NCBI GenBank assembly: GCA_046582565.1
Contig: JAYGED010000303.1
Span: 1-25,007 of the forward strand
Direction: 5' to 3'
DNA length: 25,007 nucleotides
DNA from: JAYGED01 sp046582565
Lineage (GTDB): Bacteria > Pseudomonadota > Alphaproteobacteria > JAAXGF01
Within the stretch, counting starts at the first letter, position 1. Each line of letters begins with the position of its first letter. The translations under genes and the position numbers were made by a program. Shown here piece after piece: positions 10,286-17,784 of this stretch. The notes below the pieces were generated by a model. That model was not told the origin of the DNA. It did no database searches and was given only the letters and a program-made list of their open reading frames with translations.

Positions 10286-10319
10286 CATCATGAATAAGCA
10301 GACATCATGAGTAAGCAGA
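10286..10319 (+). repeat. 17-bp tandem duplication spanning a start codon
   Basis: CATCATGAATAAGCAGA (10286-10302) is followed immediately by CATCATGAGTAAGCAGA (10303-10319), with one mismatch. Each copy holds an ATG. The upstream ATG (10290) encodes only MNKQTS and stops at TGA 10308-10310, which overlaps the real start ATG at 10307 as ATGA. The duplication therefore produces a six-codon leader that repeats the beginning of the gene and could couple translation to it. Confidence 0.85.
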
Positions 10320-10729
10320 CCCAGGCCGGCGGCTGCCTTTGCGGCGCTGTCACCAATTCCATCGCCGGTCCGTTGCGCGACGTGGTTGCTTGTCATTGCG
10401 GACAATGCCGCAAGACCAGCGGCCATTTCGTCGCCGCCACCGCGGCTCTGACAAGGGACCTGACCATCACCGACACCGGCGCCCTGCGCTGGTATCGCTC
10501 GTCTGCGGAAGCGGAGCGGGGGTTTTGCGGCGTGTGCGGCTCCAGCCTGTTTTGGCGGCGGATCGACGGCGACGAAGTCAGCATCATGGCCGGCGGCCTG
10601 GAGGGCCCGACCGGCCTGACCATCTCCAGCCATATCTTCATCCAGGACGCCGGCGATTATTATGATCTGCCCGACGGCGTCGAAACCCTTGAGCATGGCG
10701 ACCATGGGCTCACGCCGACGGACGGCTGA
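10307..10729 (+). CDS. GFA-family zinc protein (glutathione-dependent formaldehyde-activating fold)
   Basis: A 140-residue protein with the GFA/CENP-V zinc-ribbon pattern: CLCGAV near residue 10, CHCGQCRKTSGHF near 31-40, and CGVCGSSLFW near 75-85. These supply the paired cysteine sites that bind one or two structural zincs. The founding enzyme, Gfa, was proposed to speed S-hydroxymethylglutathione formation, but most family members have no proven activity, so I assign only the family. The start at 10307 follows a tandem duplication that supplies a competing upstream ATG. Its last 26 nt overlap the start of the DinG-like helicase gene, so the two are probably co-transcribed even though their functions are not obviously related. 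Confidence 0.88.
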   Translation: MSKQTQAGGCLCGAVTNSIAGPLRDVVACHCGQCRKTSGHFVAATAALTRDLTITDTGALRWYRSSAEAERGFCGVCGSSLFWRRIDGDEVSIMAGGLEGPTGLTISSHIFIQDAGDYYDLPDGVETLEHGDHGLTPTDG

Positions 10730-13508
10730 AGCCATCGACGCTCCGGGCCTGGTCGCCAATGCGAGCGGCGCCGCATGGCTCGATTCCGGCGCCGCGGACT
10801 CTGATCATAGGGTGCGCGAGGTTTCCCTTGCCGACGCCGCCCTCATGGCCCAGGCCGGTCCACCACCGCTGCTGTGCCATGCCCCGGCGGTGGCCGGCAA
10901 GCTGGGCTGTGGGCGCTTTCCCGCCCTCGATCTGCTCGAACTCTTTGCCTTTGTCCACCCGGCGATCTTCTGCTTGCCGACGGTGCGTGGGCTGGCCAGC
11001 GCCCTCGGCCTGCCGCTGCCCGAGACCCTGATTGCCGAAGCGGCCCTGTTGCCCGATATCGCTGATCGTCTGCTCGCCACCCTGGCGCTCGACGATGACG
11101 AGGCCAAGGGCGAAGCCGCACCCATCGCCGCCGCCATGGCGCGGGGTGGATGGCCGTGGTCTCCGGCGGTACAATCGGTTCTGGGATCGGCGGCCCAGGG
11201 CGGCCTGGATGTCTGGAATCGCTTACCCGAATGGAGCGAGCATGCGCCCTCGGGCCAGGCCGGCAGCGAACCTGTGGAACCCGCCGAAGCGCGGGCCCGG
11301 CTCACGGCCCTGCTCGGTGGTGATGCCGAGCCGCGCCCCCAGCAGGCCGATTACGCCTCGGCGGTCTGCGCCTCTTTTCAGCCCCGCGAGGCGGACGGCG
11401 AGGCCATCGTCACCCTGGCCGAGGCCGGCACCGGGGTCGGCAAGACCCTGGGCTATATCGCCCCCGCCAGCCTGTGGGCCGAGAAGAACCAGAGCCCTGT
11501 TTGGCTCTCGACCTTCACCAAGAACCTGCAGCGCCAGATCGATCAGGAACTCGACAGCCTCTACCCCGAGCCCGCGCTCAAGGCGCGCAAGGTGGTGGTG
11601 CGTAAGGGCCGCGAGAATTATCTCTGCCTGCTCAATCTGGAAGATGCGGCGCGGGCGATTGCTGGAAATGCGGAGGGTGTGGTGGCGGTCGGGCTGATGG
11701 CGCGCTGGGCGCGGCGCACCCGCGACGGCGACATGGTGGGCGGCGATTTCCCCGCCTGGCTGGTCGGTCTGGTCGGGCGCAACCGCTCGCTGGGTCTTAC
11801 CGACCGGCGCGGCGAATGCATCTTCTCGGCCTGTCCCCATTACCGCAAATGTTTCATCGAGCGCGGCGTGCGGCGCGCCCGGCGCGCCGATATGGTGATT
11901 GCCAACCATGCCCTGGTGATGACCCAGGCGGCGCTCCACGGCATGCTCGCCGGGGGAGACGGCGATGATGACGACTCGACCCTGCCGACGCGCTATGTGT
12001 TCGACGAGGGCCATCATGTATTCAATGCCGCCGACAGCGCCTTTTCGGCCCATTTAACCGGCGTCGAAGCCGCCGAGTTGCGGCGCTGGGTGCTCGGGGC
12101 GGAGAGCAGCGGGCGCCGCGGCGGTGCAAGCCGGGCGCGCGGCCTGGCACGGCGCATGGAAGACCTGGTAGCCGACGATAAAACCGCCGAGAAGCTGGAT
12201 GCCGCGCTCAAGGCGGCGCGGTATCTGCCCGGCCCGGAATGGCGGCAACGGCTGGCCGAGGGCAGCCCCCGGGGGCCCGCCGAAAAGTTTCTCAGCCTGA
12301 CCCGCCGGCAGGTTCTGGCGCGCAGCGATGGCCGCGGCGGATACAGCCTTGAGGCCGAGACCGCACCGGCTATCGACGGCCTGCTCGATGCCGCCATCGT
12401 CCTCGACCGCTATCTGGCGGCTCTGGCTGAGCCGTTGAATGGTCTGGCGCAGCGCCTGGCCAAGCGACTCGACGACGAAGCAGACGAGCTGGACAGCGCG
12501 ACCCGCCAGCGCATCGAGGCCATGTGCCGGGGCTTTGCCCGGCGCGGCGGTGTCACCATCGTCGCCTGGCGGCAAATGCTCGCCGATCTCGCCACAGCGA
12601 AGCCTGAAGCCGGCGGGACCCCTGAAAACCCCGAAACGCCTCCGACCTACCTGGATTGGTTCTCCATCGAGCGCAGCGACGGGCACGAGATCGATGTCGG
12701 CATGCACCGCCATTGGATCGACCCGACCATTCCCTTCGCCGAGCATGTGGTGAAACGCGCCCATGGGGTGCTGATCACATCGGCGACCCTGCGCGATGGA
12801 ACCGGTGACGGCGAGACCGATTGGCGCGCCGCCGAGAGCCGTACCGGGGCCCGCCATCTGGCTCGCCCACCGCTGCGCGCCGAGACGCCATCGCCGTTTG
12901 ATTACGCCGCCCAGACCCGGATTCTGGTGATCACCGATGTGCGCCGCGATGCCACCGATCAGGTGGCGGCGGCCTATCGCGAGCTGTTTCGCGCCAGCGG
13001 CGGCGGCGGCCTCGGCCTGTTTACCGCGATCAGCCGCCTGCGCGCCGTACAAAGCCGCATCGCCGGACCGCTCGAGGGCGGCGGCATTCCGCTCTACGCT
13101 CAGCATGTGGACGCCCTGGACACTTCGACCCTGGTGGATATCTTCCGCGCCGAGGAAAACGCCTGCCTGCTGGGCACCGATGCGGTGCGTGACGGGGTTG
13201 ACGTGCCGGGCCGCTCGCTTCGCCTGATCGTGTTCGACCGGGTGCCCTGGCCGCGTCCCGACCTGCTCCATCGGGCGCGGCGGGCGGGCGCCGAGGCCAG
13301 GGGCTATGACGATATGCTGACCCGGCTCAAGCTGCGCCAGGCGTTCGGTCGGCTGGTGCGGCGCGCCGACGATAAGGGGGTTTTCGTGCTGCTCGACTCG
13401 GGCTTGCCCTCGCGCCTCGCCAGCGCCTTTCCCGACGGTATCGAGCCCCGCCGGGTCGGTCTCGCCGAGGCGATCACCGAGATAAAGGAATTTTTACCGC
13501 ACCCTTAA
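10704..13508 (+). CDS. ATP-dependent DNA helicase, DinG/XPD family with 4Fe-4S cluster
   Basis: A 934-residue superfamily 2 helicase. Walker A is AGTGVGKT (Lys247). Walker B is the DinG-style DEGHH, followed by SATL and, near the C-terminus, a motif VI region ending QAFGRLVRR. Four cysteines match the DinG iron-sulfur site: Cys308, then Cys372-x4-Cys377-x5-Cys383 in ECIFSACPHYRKC. It should unwind damaged or R-loop-containing DNA in a 5'-3' direction. The first 200 residues are not helicase and weakly resemble a worn exonuclease-like domain (PALDLLELFAFVHP...LASALGL). The gene overlaps the end of the GFA gene. ATGs at 10662, 10695 and 10704 are in frame, and I chose the last because it gives the least implausible N-terminus. 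RecQ lies 191 bp downstream. Confidence 0.9.
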   Translation: MGSRRRTAEAIDAPGLVANASGAAWLDSGAADSDHRVREVSLADAALMAQAGPPPLLCHAPAVAGKLGCGRFPALDLLELFAFVHPAIFCLPTVRGLASALGLPLPETLIAEAALLPDIADRLLATLALDDDEAKGEAAPIAAAMARGGWPWSPAVQSVLGSAAQGGLDVWNRLPEWSEHAPSGQAGSEPVEPAEARARLTALLGGDAEPRPQQADYASAVCASFQPREADGEAIVTLAEAGTGVGKTLGYIAPASLWAEKNQSPVWLSTFTKNLQRQIDQELDSLYPEPALKARKVVVRKGRENYLCLLNLEDAARAIAGNAEGVVAVGLMARWARRTRDGDMVGGDFPAWLVGLVGRNRSLGLTDRRGECIFSACPHYRKCFIERGVRRARRADMVIANHALVMTQAALHGMLAGGDGDDDDSTLPTRYVFDEGHHVFNAADSAFSAHLTGVEAAELRRWVLGAESSGRRGGASRARGLARRMEDLVADDKTAEKLDAALKAARYLPGPEWRQRLAEGSPRGPAEKFLSLTRRQVLARSDGRGGYSLEAETAPAIDGLLDAAIVLDRYLAALAEPLNGLAQRLAKRLDDEADELDSATRQRIEAMCRGFARRGGVTIVAWRQMLADLATAKPEAGGTPENPETPPTYLDWFSIERSDGHEIDVGMHRHWIDPTIPFAEHVVKRAHGVLITSATLRDGTGDGETDWRAAESRTGARHLARPPLRAETPSPFDYAAQTRILVITDVRRDATDQVAAAYRELFRASGGGGLGLFTAISRLRAVQSRIAGPLEGGGIPLYAQHVDALDTSTLVDIFRAEENACLLGTDAVRDGVDVPGRSLRLIVFDRVPWPRPDLLHRARRAGAEARGYDDMLTRLKLRQAFGRLVRRADDKGVFVLLDSGLPSRLASAFPDGIEPRRVGLAEAITEIKEFLPHP

Positions 13509-13589
13509 TGTTTCCTTGCGTGCTGCTTTCAATTACTGGCTACGGCTGTGGGGCCGTGGTCTGAAGTTATCAATTATTTTTTCTTATTT

Positions 13590-13608
13590 CGGGGGAAATC
13601 TAACCCCG
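13590..13608. repeat. GC-stem hairpin upstream of recQ
   Basis: CGGGG (13590-13594) pairs with CCCCG (13604-13608) around a 9-base loop. It lies in an unusually A/T-rich stretch between the DinG-like gene and recQ, just after a T-rich run (13576-13584). The T-run is on the wrong side for a plus-strand terminator. Confidence 0.4.
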
Positions 13609-13611
13609 CCA

Positions 13612-13634
13612 AACAATCTAACGGCTTGATTGTT
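13612..13634. promoter_or_regulatory. 23-bp dyad AACAATC-N9-GATTGTT upstream of recQ
   Basis: Perfect 7-bp arms at 13612-13618 and 13628-13634 flank TAACGGCTT. The size and symmetry fit a binding site for a dimeric regulator about 66 nt before the recQ start, or a small leader hairpin. I do not recognise the motif; it is not an SOS box. Confidence 0.4.
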
Positions 13635-13699
13635 CGACAGGCGTCGCGAGAGGCATTAGGCTTGTTGCGCCTTCTCTGCTAACCCGAAACAGCACTGCC

Positions 13700-15541
13700 T
13701 TGACCGTAACTCTCCAGCCTCATCCAAGCGACCCCCTGGCCGTGCTCGAGCAGGTCTTCGGCTATGCGGCGTTCCGTCCCGGCCAGGAGGATATCGTCGC
13801 CGCACTGCTGGCTGATGACCATGTGCTGGCCGTTATGCCGACCGGTTCCGGCAAGTCCCTCGGTTTCCAAATACCGGCGATCCTCAAAGGCGGCCTGACC
13901 CTGGTGGTCTCGCCCCTGGTGGCCCTCATGGAAGATCAGGTGGCCGCGTTGCGCGCGACCGGCGTGGACGCCGATGCGATCAATTCGTCACGCTCTTATG
14001 AGGTCAATGCGAATGCCTGGCGGCGGGCCGCGGCCGGCCATACGCGGCTGCTCTATATGGCGCCCGAGCGGCTGATGACCGAGCGCATGCTGGCGGCCTT
14101 GGCAAACTTGCCGATCAGCCTCATCGCCATCGACGAGGCCCATTGTATCTCGCGCTGGGGGCCGTCGTTTCGCCCTGACTACGAAGCCCTGGAGACCTTG
14201 CGCGATCGATTTCCCGGCGTCCCGATCGCCGCCTTTACGGCGACCGCTGACCAGGCGACCCGCGACGACATTGCCGCCAAGCTATTCGGCGGGGCGGGGC
14301 GGATCTTCGTCTCCGGATTCGACCGCCCCAACATCAATCTCGCCGTGGCGCAGCGGGGTAGCGGCCCGCATCAGCTGCTCGATTTTGTCGCCGCCCACGC
14401 CGGCCAGAGCGGCATCGTCTATTGCCTGTCGCGCAAGAAAACCGACGAGACGGCGGCGTTGCTGCGCGAAAACGGCGTCACCGCTCTCGCCTATCACGCC
14501 GGCATGGACAAGGCCGATCGCCGGATCAACCAGGACCGCTTCATGACCGAGCCCGGGGTGGTCATGGTGGCGACCATCGCCTTTGGCATGGGTATCGATA
14601 AACCGGATGTGCGCTATGTGTTTCACCGGGATCTGCCGGGCAGCATGGAGGCCTACTATCAGGAAATCGGCCGCGCCGGCCGCGACGATCAGCCCGCCGA
14701 GGCCTACCTGCTCTACGGCCTCAATGACATTGTCATGCGCCGCATGTTCATCGACCAGGAAGACAGCGGCGACGATCATAAGCGCCGCGAACACAAGCGC
14801 CTCGACGCTCTGATCGCCTTTTGCGAAGCGCCGGCCTGCCGCCGCCGGACATTGCTCTCCTATTTCGGCGAGGACAGCGCCGCTTGCGGCAATTGCGATG
14901 TCTGCATCAATCCGCCCGAGCTTGCAGACGGCAGCGAGCTCGGGCGTGCTGCGCTCGCTGCGATCATGGGCAGCGGCCAGCGCTTCGGCGCTGTCCATAT
15001 CATCGACATCCTGCGCGGATCGGTTAATGAGAAAATCCTCGGCTTCGGCCATGAACGCCTGGCCTGTCACGGCGTTGGTAAGGAAACCTCAAAGGATGCC
15101 TGGCGCTCGATCATTCGCCAGCTCGTCGCCGCCGGTTACCTGATGCTCGATGTCGCCGGCCATGGCGGGCTGAGCCTGACTGCCACGGGCAACGGCTTGG
15201 CCAAGGGGGAGGAAGATTTCCGCTATCGCAAAGACGTGGTGGCGGCCAAGCGCAATAAGGCGCCGCGCAGCAAGGCCGCCAAGACCGCCGTCGCCGACCT
15301 GGCGCCCGCCGACAACGCCCTCTATAGCGCCCTGAAGGAGCAGCGTCTGAGCCTCGCCCAGGCCCGTGGCGTGCCCGCCTATGTGATTTTTTCAGACCGC
15401 AGCCTGGCCGATATGGCCCTGCGGCGCCCGCGTGACGAGACGGCGTTTGCCGATGTTCATGGGGTCGGCGCCGCGAAGCTCCGAGACCTGGCCACGCCCT
15501 TCCTGGCGATTATCGAATCTTTCGCGGAAGAAGCGTCCTAA
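13700..15541 (+). CDS. recQ: ATP-dependent DNA helicase RecQ
   Basis: A 613-residue 3'-5' helicase for recombination and stalled-fork repair. Domain order is complete: the Q-motif region FGYAAFRPGQ (19-29), Walker A MPTGSGKS (Lys52), DEAH (145-148), motif VI QEIGRAGRD, the RecQ-Ct zinc site with Cys380, Cys396, Cys399 and Cys402 (CGNCDVC), a winged helix, and a C-terminal HRDC domain (about 545-605, FADVHGVGAAKL). The loop after DEAH reads CISRWGPSFRPDY, whereas E. coli RecQ has QWGHDF here. I recall the RWGP form from other alphaproteobacterial RecQs, so this is probably a subfamily trait. The start is a TTG (13700), with no upstream ATG in frame and no good Shine-Dalgarno, so the N-terminus is uncertain by a few residues. 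Confidence 0.95.
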   Translation: MTVTLQPHPSDPLAVLEQVFGYAAFRPGQEDIVAALLADDHVLAVMPTGSGKSLGFQIPAILKGGLTLVVSPLVALMEDQVAALRATGVDADAINSSRSYEVNANAWRRAAAGHTRLLYMAPERLMTERMLAALANLPISLIAIDEAHCISRWGPSFRPDYEALETLRDRFPGVPIAAFTATADQATRDDIAAKLFGGAGRIFVSGFDRPNINLAVAQRGSGPHQLLDFVAAHAGQSGIVYCLSRKKTDETAALLRENGVTALAYHAGMDKADRRINQDRFMTEPGVVMVATIAFGMGIDKPDVRYVFHRDLPGSMEAYYQEIGRAGRDDQPAEAYLLYGLNDIVMRRMFIDQEDSGDDHKRREHKRLDALIAFCEAPACRRRTLLSYFGEDSAACGNCDVCINPPELADGSELGRAALAAIMGSGQRFGAVHIIDILRGSVNEKILGFGHERLACHGVGKETSKDAWRSIIRQLVAAGYLMLDVAGHGGLSLTATGNGLAKGEEDFRYRKDVVAAKRNKAPRSKAAKTAVADLAPADNALYSALKEQRLSLAQARGVPAYVIFSDRSLADMALRRPRDETAFADVHGVGAAKLRDLATPFLAIIESFAEEAS

Positions 15542-15564
15542 ACGTTTAAAAACCTGAAAATGTT
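15541..15564 (+). promoter_or_regulatory. Candidate operator ahead of the polyol operon
   Basis: AACGTTT (15541-15547) and AAATGTT (15558-15564) form an imperfect dyad with a 10-base spacer in a short A/T-rich gap. A separate perfect 10-bp palindrome, TAACG-centred TAAACGTTTA, spans 15539-15548 and overlaps the recQ stop. Because the following operon ends in a DeoR-type repressor gene, this is a reasonable site for autoregulation. That is inference from position only; I found no second copy to compare. Confidence 0.3.
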
Positions 15565-15627
15565 GTAACTACCAATTATTTGTGCTACTGCTGGCTCCTC
15601 GCAGATATTCAGGCGGAGATTGAGCCC

Positions 15628-16296
15628 GTGGACTTCATTTTCATGCTGACGCGCGATGACCAGACCGTCGAAGATTGCCTGGAACTCGTTGAAATAGCGT
15701 ATGAATCTGGTGTAACTCATATGGGTTTCAAGGATGTGGGGGTCGATTGCGACACCCTGCAGGAACTCAACGCCTGTATCAGGAAAACGGGCGCTACCAG
15801 CTATATGGAAGTGGTAAGTACCACACCGGAAGCCTGTCTGGCGTCAACCCGCACGGCCCGCGACATCGGCGTCGACCGGCTGCTCGGCGGCACCCATGCC
15901 GAAGCCATCCTCGCCCTGCTCGACGGCAGCGGCATCGCCTATTACCCCTTTCCGGGGCGGCCCGAGGGCCATCCCACCCGGCTCGCCGGCGACGCCGAGG
16001 ATGTCGCCGCCGATTGCCGCCGTCTCGAGGCTTACGGCAGCGCCGGTGTCGATCTGTTGGCCTTTCGTGCCGTCGATGCCGATCCGCTCGATCTGATCCG
16101 TGCCGCGCGGGACTCCACAGAGGGCGAGCTGGTGGTCGCCGGCAGCATCGATTCACCGGCCCGCATACGCGATATCGCCGAGGCCGGTTGCGACGCCTTT
16201 ACCATCGGCAGCGCCGCCTTCGATGGCTCCTTTTCGCCACGCAAGGGCTCGTTACAATCGCAATTATGTGACATTCTCGCCGCCTGCGACATTTAA
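15628..16296 (+). CDS. TIM-barrel (HisA/TrpA-like phosphate-binding) protein of unknown function
   Basis: 222 residues with eight strand-like blocks in order: FIFMLTR, HMGFKDVG, SYMEVVST, RLLGG, AYYPFPG, LLAFRAV, ELVVAGS and AFTIGSA. The last two, VVAGSIDSP and DAFTIGSAAF, resemble the standard phosphate-binding site at strands 7-8 of ribulose-phosphate-binding barrels. A conserved-looking Lys in strand 2 (GFKDVG) and the PFPG loop are candidate active-site elements. I chose the GTG at 15628 because GGAG ends 9 nt before it; an ATG at 15580 would add 16 unconvincing residues. It leads the operon with the kinase, glycerol-1-phosphate dehydrogenase-like protein, phosphatase and DeoR repressor, so an aldolase, isomerase or epimerase acting on a sugar phosphate is my inference. 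I cannot name its substrate. Confidence 0.8.
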   Translation: MDFIFMLTRDDQTVEDCLELVEIAYESGVTHMGFKDVGVDCDTLQELNACIRKTGATSYMEVVSTTPEACLASTRTARDIGVDRLLGGTHAEAILALLDGSGIAYYPFPGRPEGHPTRLAGDAEDVAADCRRLEAYGSAGVDLLAFRAVDADPLDLIRAARDSTEGELVVAGSIDSPARIRDIAEAGCDAFTIGSAAFDGSFSPRKGSLQSQLCDILAACDI

Positions 16297-16304
16297 TACC
16301 TAGC

Positions 16305-16319
16305 GGGAGAACGGCCATC
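16305..16319 (+). promoter_or_regulatory. Shine-Dalgarno and likely ATC start codon of the kinase
   Basis: GGGAG (16305-16309) is followed 7 nt later by ATC (16317-16319), the first codon of a reading MAIVGVDIGT if ATC initiates. The frame opens after a TGA at 16269-16271 and contains no ATG, GTG or TTG before the conserved ATP-binding motif; only CTG (16284), ATA and ACG are alternatives. Either a rare AUC start is used or a base is wrong in the sequence. Confidence 0.6.
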
Positions 16320-17774
16320 GCCATCGTCGGCGTCGATATCGGCACCCAGAGTCTCAAAGCCGTCGTCACGGGCGATGATTTGAGCATTCTCGGCGAGGCA
16401 TCCTGCGCCTACCGGCCCGACTATCCGCAACCGGGATGGGCCGAGCAGTCGCCTAGCCTGTGGGAAGACGCCCTGGCCCCGACCATCGCCCACGCCCTCG
16501 ACGCCGCCGGGATGGCTGCGGGCGCCGTCCGCGCCCTGGGCATTGCCGGCCAGCTCGACGGCTGTATCGCCACCAATGCTGCCGGCGAGGCGTTGGCCCC
16601 CTGCCTGATCTGGATGGACCGGCGCGCCACCCGGGAAGCCGAGGTGATGGATGCCGACGCGCTTCGCGCCCTGACCGGCGTGACCCGGGATGCCAGCCAT
16701 ATGGCGGCGAAAATTCGCTGGCTCATGCGGCACAACCCCGAGATGTGCGGCTCCGTCACCACATTCCACCAGCCGGTTTCTTATCTGGTCTCCCGCCTGA
16801 CCGGCGAAGCCGTATTCGATCACAGCCTGGCTTCGACCAGCATGCTCTATGCCCTGGATGCGCGCGATTATTCACCAGCGCTTCTCCAGGCCTTTGAGAT
16901 CGACCGAGCGAGCTTGCCGGCGATTTCCAACGCTGACTCCCCGGCCGGTCACTTGACCGCCGAGGGGGCGGCCCTGAGCGGTCTGCCGGAGGGCCTCTGC
17001 GTGGCGGTCGGCACCGGCGATGATTTCTCATCGGCCCTGGGCGCCGGCATCGTCGATCCGGGCCGCCTGGTCTGCGTGCTTGGCACCGCCGAGGTGGTCG
17101 GCGCCCTGATGACAGAAGCGCACATCGATGGTGCGGGGCTGGTGGAGACCCACAGCTTTCCCGGCGGTAACTTCTATATGGAGAATCCCGGCTGGCTGTC
17201 GGGCGGGGCCGTGGAATGGTCCCGTGAGCTGTTCGGTCTGGCCGATGCCGCGACGTTTGATGGCCGCGCGGCCGAGGTCGCGCCTGGCGCCGAGGGGGTG
17301 AGCTTCCTGCCTGCCCTGTCCGGCGCCATGGCGCCCGAATGGGTCGCCTCGGCGCGCGCCTGTTTCTATGGCCTGACCCCGGCCCATGGAGTCCCCCACA
17401 TGGCCCGCGCGGTCCTCGAAGGATGTGCTTTCGCCATGCGCGATGTTGCCGTCAGGCTGGATGAGATGGGCGCTGAGTTGCAGGCTATCCGCCTACTCGG
17501 CGGTGGCGCGGCGAGCCGCCTGTGGGCAGGCATCCGAGCCGATAGCAGCGGCCTGCCCGTCGAGGTGCCGTTGGTCACCGATACATCGCCAGTCGGGGCG
17601 GCGGTCTGTGCTGCGGTCGCCGGCGGGGTCCAGGAAGACCTCGCCGCCTGCGCTAAATTAATCGGTACGGTGGCCAAAACCATCGATCCGAACCCGGTAC
17701 ATCGCGCCGCCTACGACGACGCCTACGGCGCCTATCGCCGCCTGTTCAACAGCCTGGGACCCATGTTTAATTGA
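16317..17774 (+). CDS. FGGY-family carbohydrate kinase, xylulokinase-like
   Basis: Phosphorylates a sugar or polyol with ATP in the cytoplasm. The 485-residue protein has both FGGY halves: VGVDIGTQSLK (Asp7), LGIAGQLDG, CLIWMDRRA, the catalytic base Asp235 in GTGDDFSSALGAG (E. coli XylB uses Asp233), LLGGGAASRLWAGIRAD and SPVGAAVCAAVAGG near the C-terminus. The first ATG in frame (16380) would delete the N-terminal phosphate-binding motif, so translation must begin upstream. The best candidate is ATC at 16317 with a well-placed GGGAG. It lies 20 nt after the TIM-barrel gene and 10 nt before the dehydrogenase gene. The closest named group by eye is xylulokinase, but substrate specificity is not deducible. 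Confidence 0.88.
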   Translation: MAIVGVDIGTQSLKAVVTGDDLSILGEASCAYRPDYPQPGWAEQSPSLWEDALAPTIAHALDAAGMAAGAVRALGIAGQLDGCIATNAAGEALAPCLIWMDRRATREAEVMDADALRALTGVTRDASHMAAKIRWLMRHNPEMCGSVTTFHQPVSYLVSRLTGEAVFDHSLASTSMLYALDARDYSPALLQAFEIDRASLPAISNADSPAGHLTAEGAALSGLPEGLCVAVGTGDDFSSALGAGIVDPGRLVCVLGTAEVVGALMTEAHIDGAGLVETHSFPGGNFYMENPGWLSGGAVEWSRELFGLADAATFDGRAAEVAPGAEGVSFLPALSGAMAPEWVASARACFYGLTPAHGVPHMARAVLEGCAFAMRDVAVRLDEMGAELQAIRLLGGGAASRLWAGIRADSSGLPVEVPLVTDTSPVGAAVCAAVAGGVQEDLAACAKLIGTVAKTIDPNPVHRAAYDDAYGAYRRLFNSLGPMFN

Positions 17775-17784
17775 CGGAGTTCAC

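Noticed and set aside
11990..12020. DEGH in place of DEAH in the DinG-like helicase
   Set aside because: DEGHH is the normal Walker B form of the DinG family.
12054..13271. 405-residue minus-strand open frame inside the DinG-like gene
   Set aside because: It is antisense to conserved helicase motifs, with no recognisable protein features.
14282..15070. 262-residue minus-strand open frame inside recQ
   Set aside because: It is antisense to the RecQ helicase core and zinc domain; a composition shadow.
13700..15541. RecQ loop CISRWGPSF as a crippled helicase signature
   Set aside because: Other motifs are intact and I recall the RWGP form in related alphaproteobacterial RecQ proteins, so it is probably a normal subfamily variant.
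15580..15627. ATG-initiated N-terminal extension of the TIM-barrel gene
   Set aside because: MCYCWLLADIQ does not look like part of a barrel, has no Shine-Dalgarno, and the GTG at 15628 has GGAG at 9 nt.
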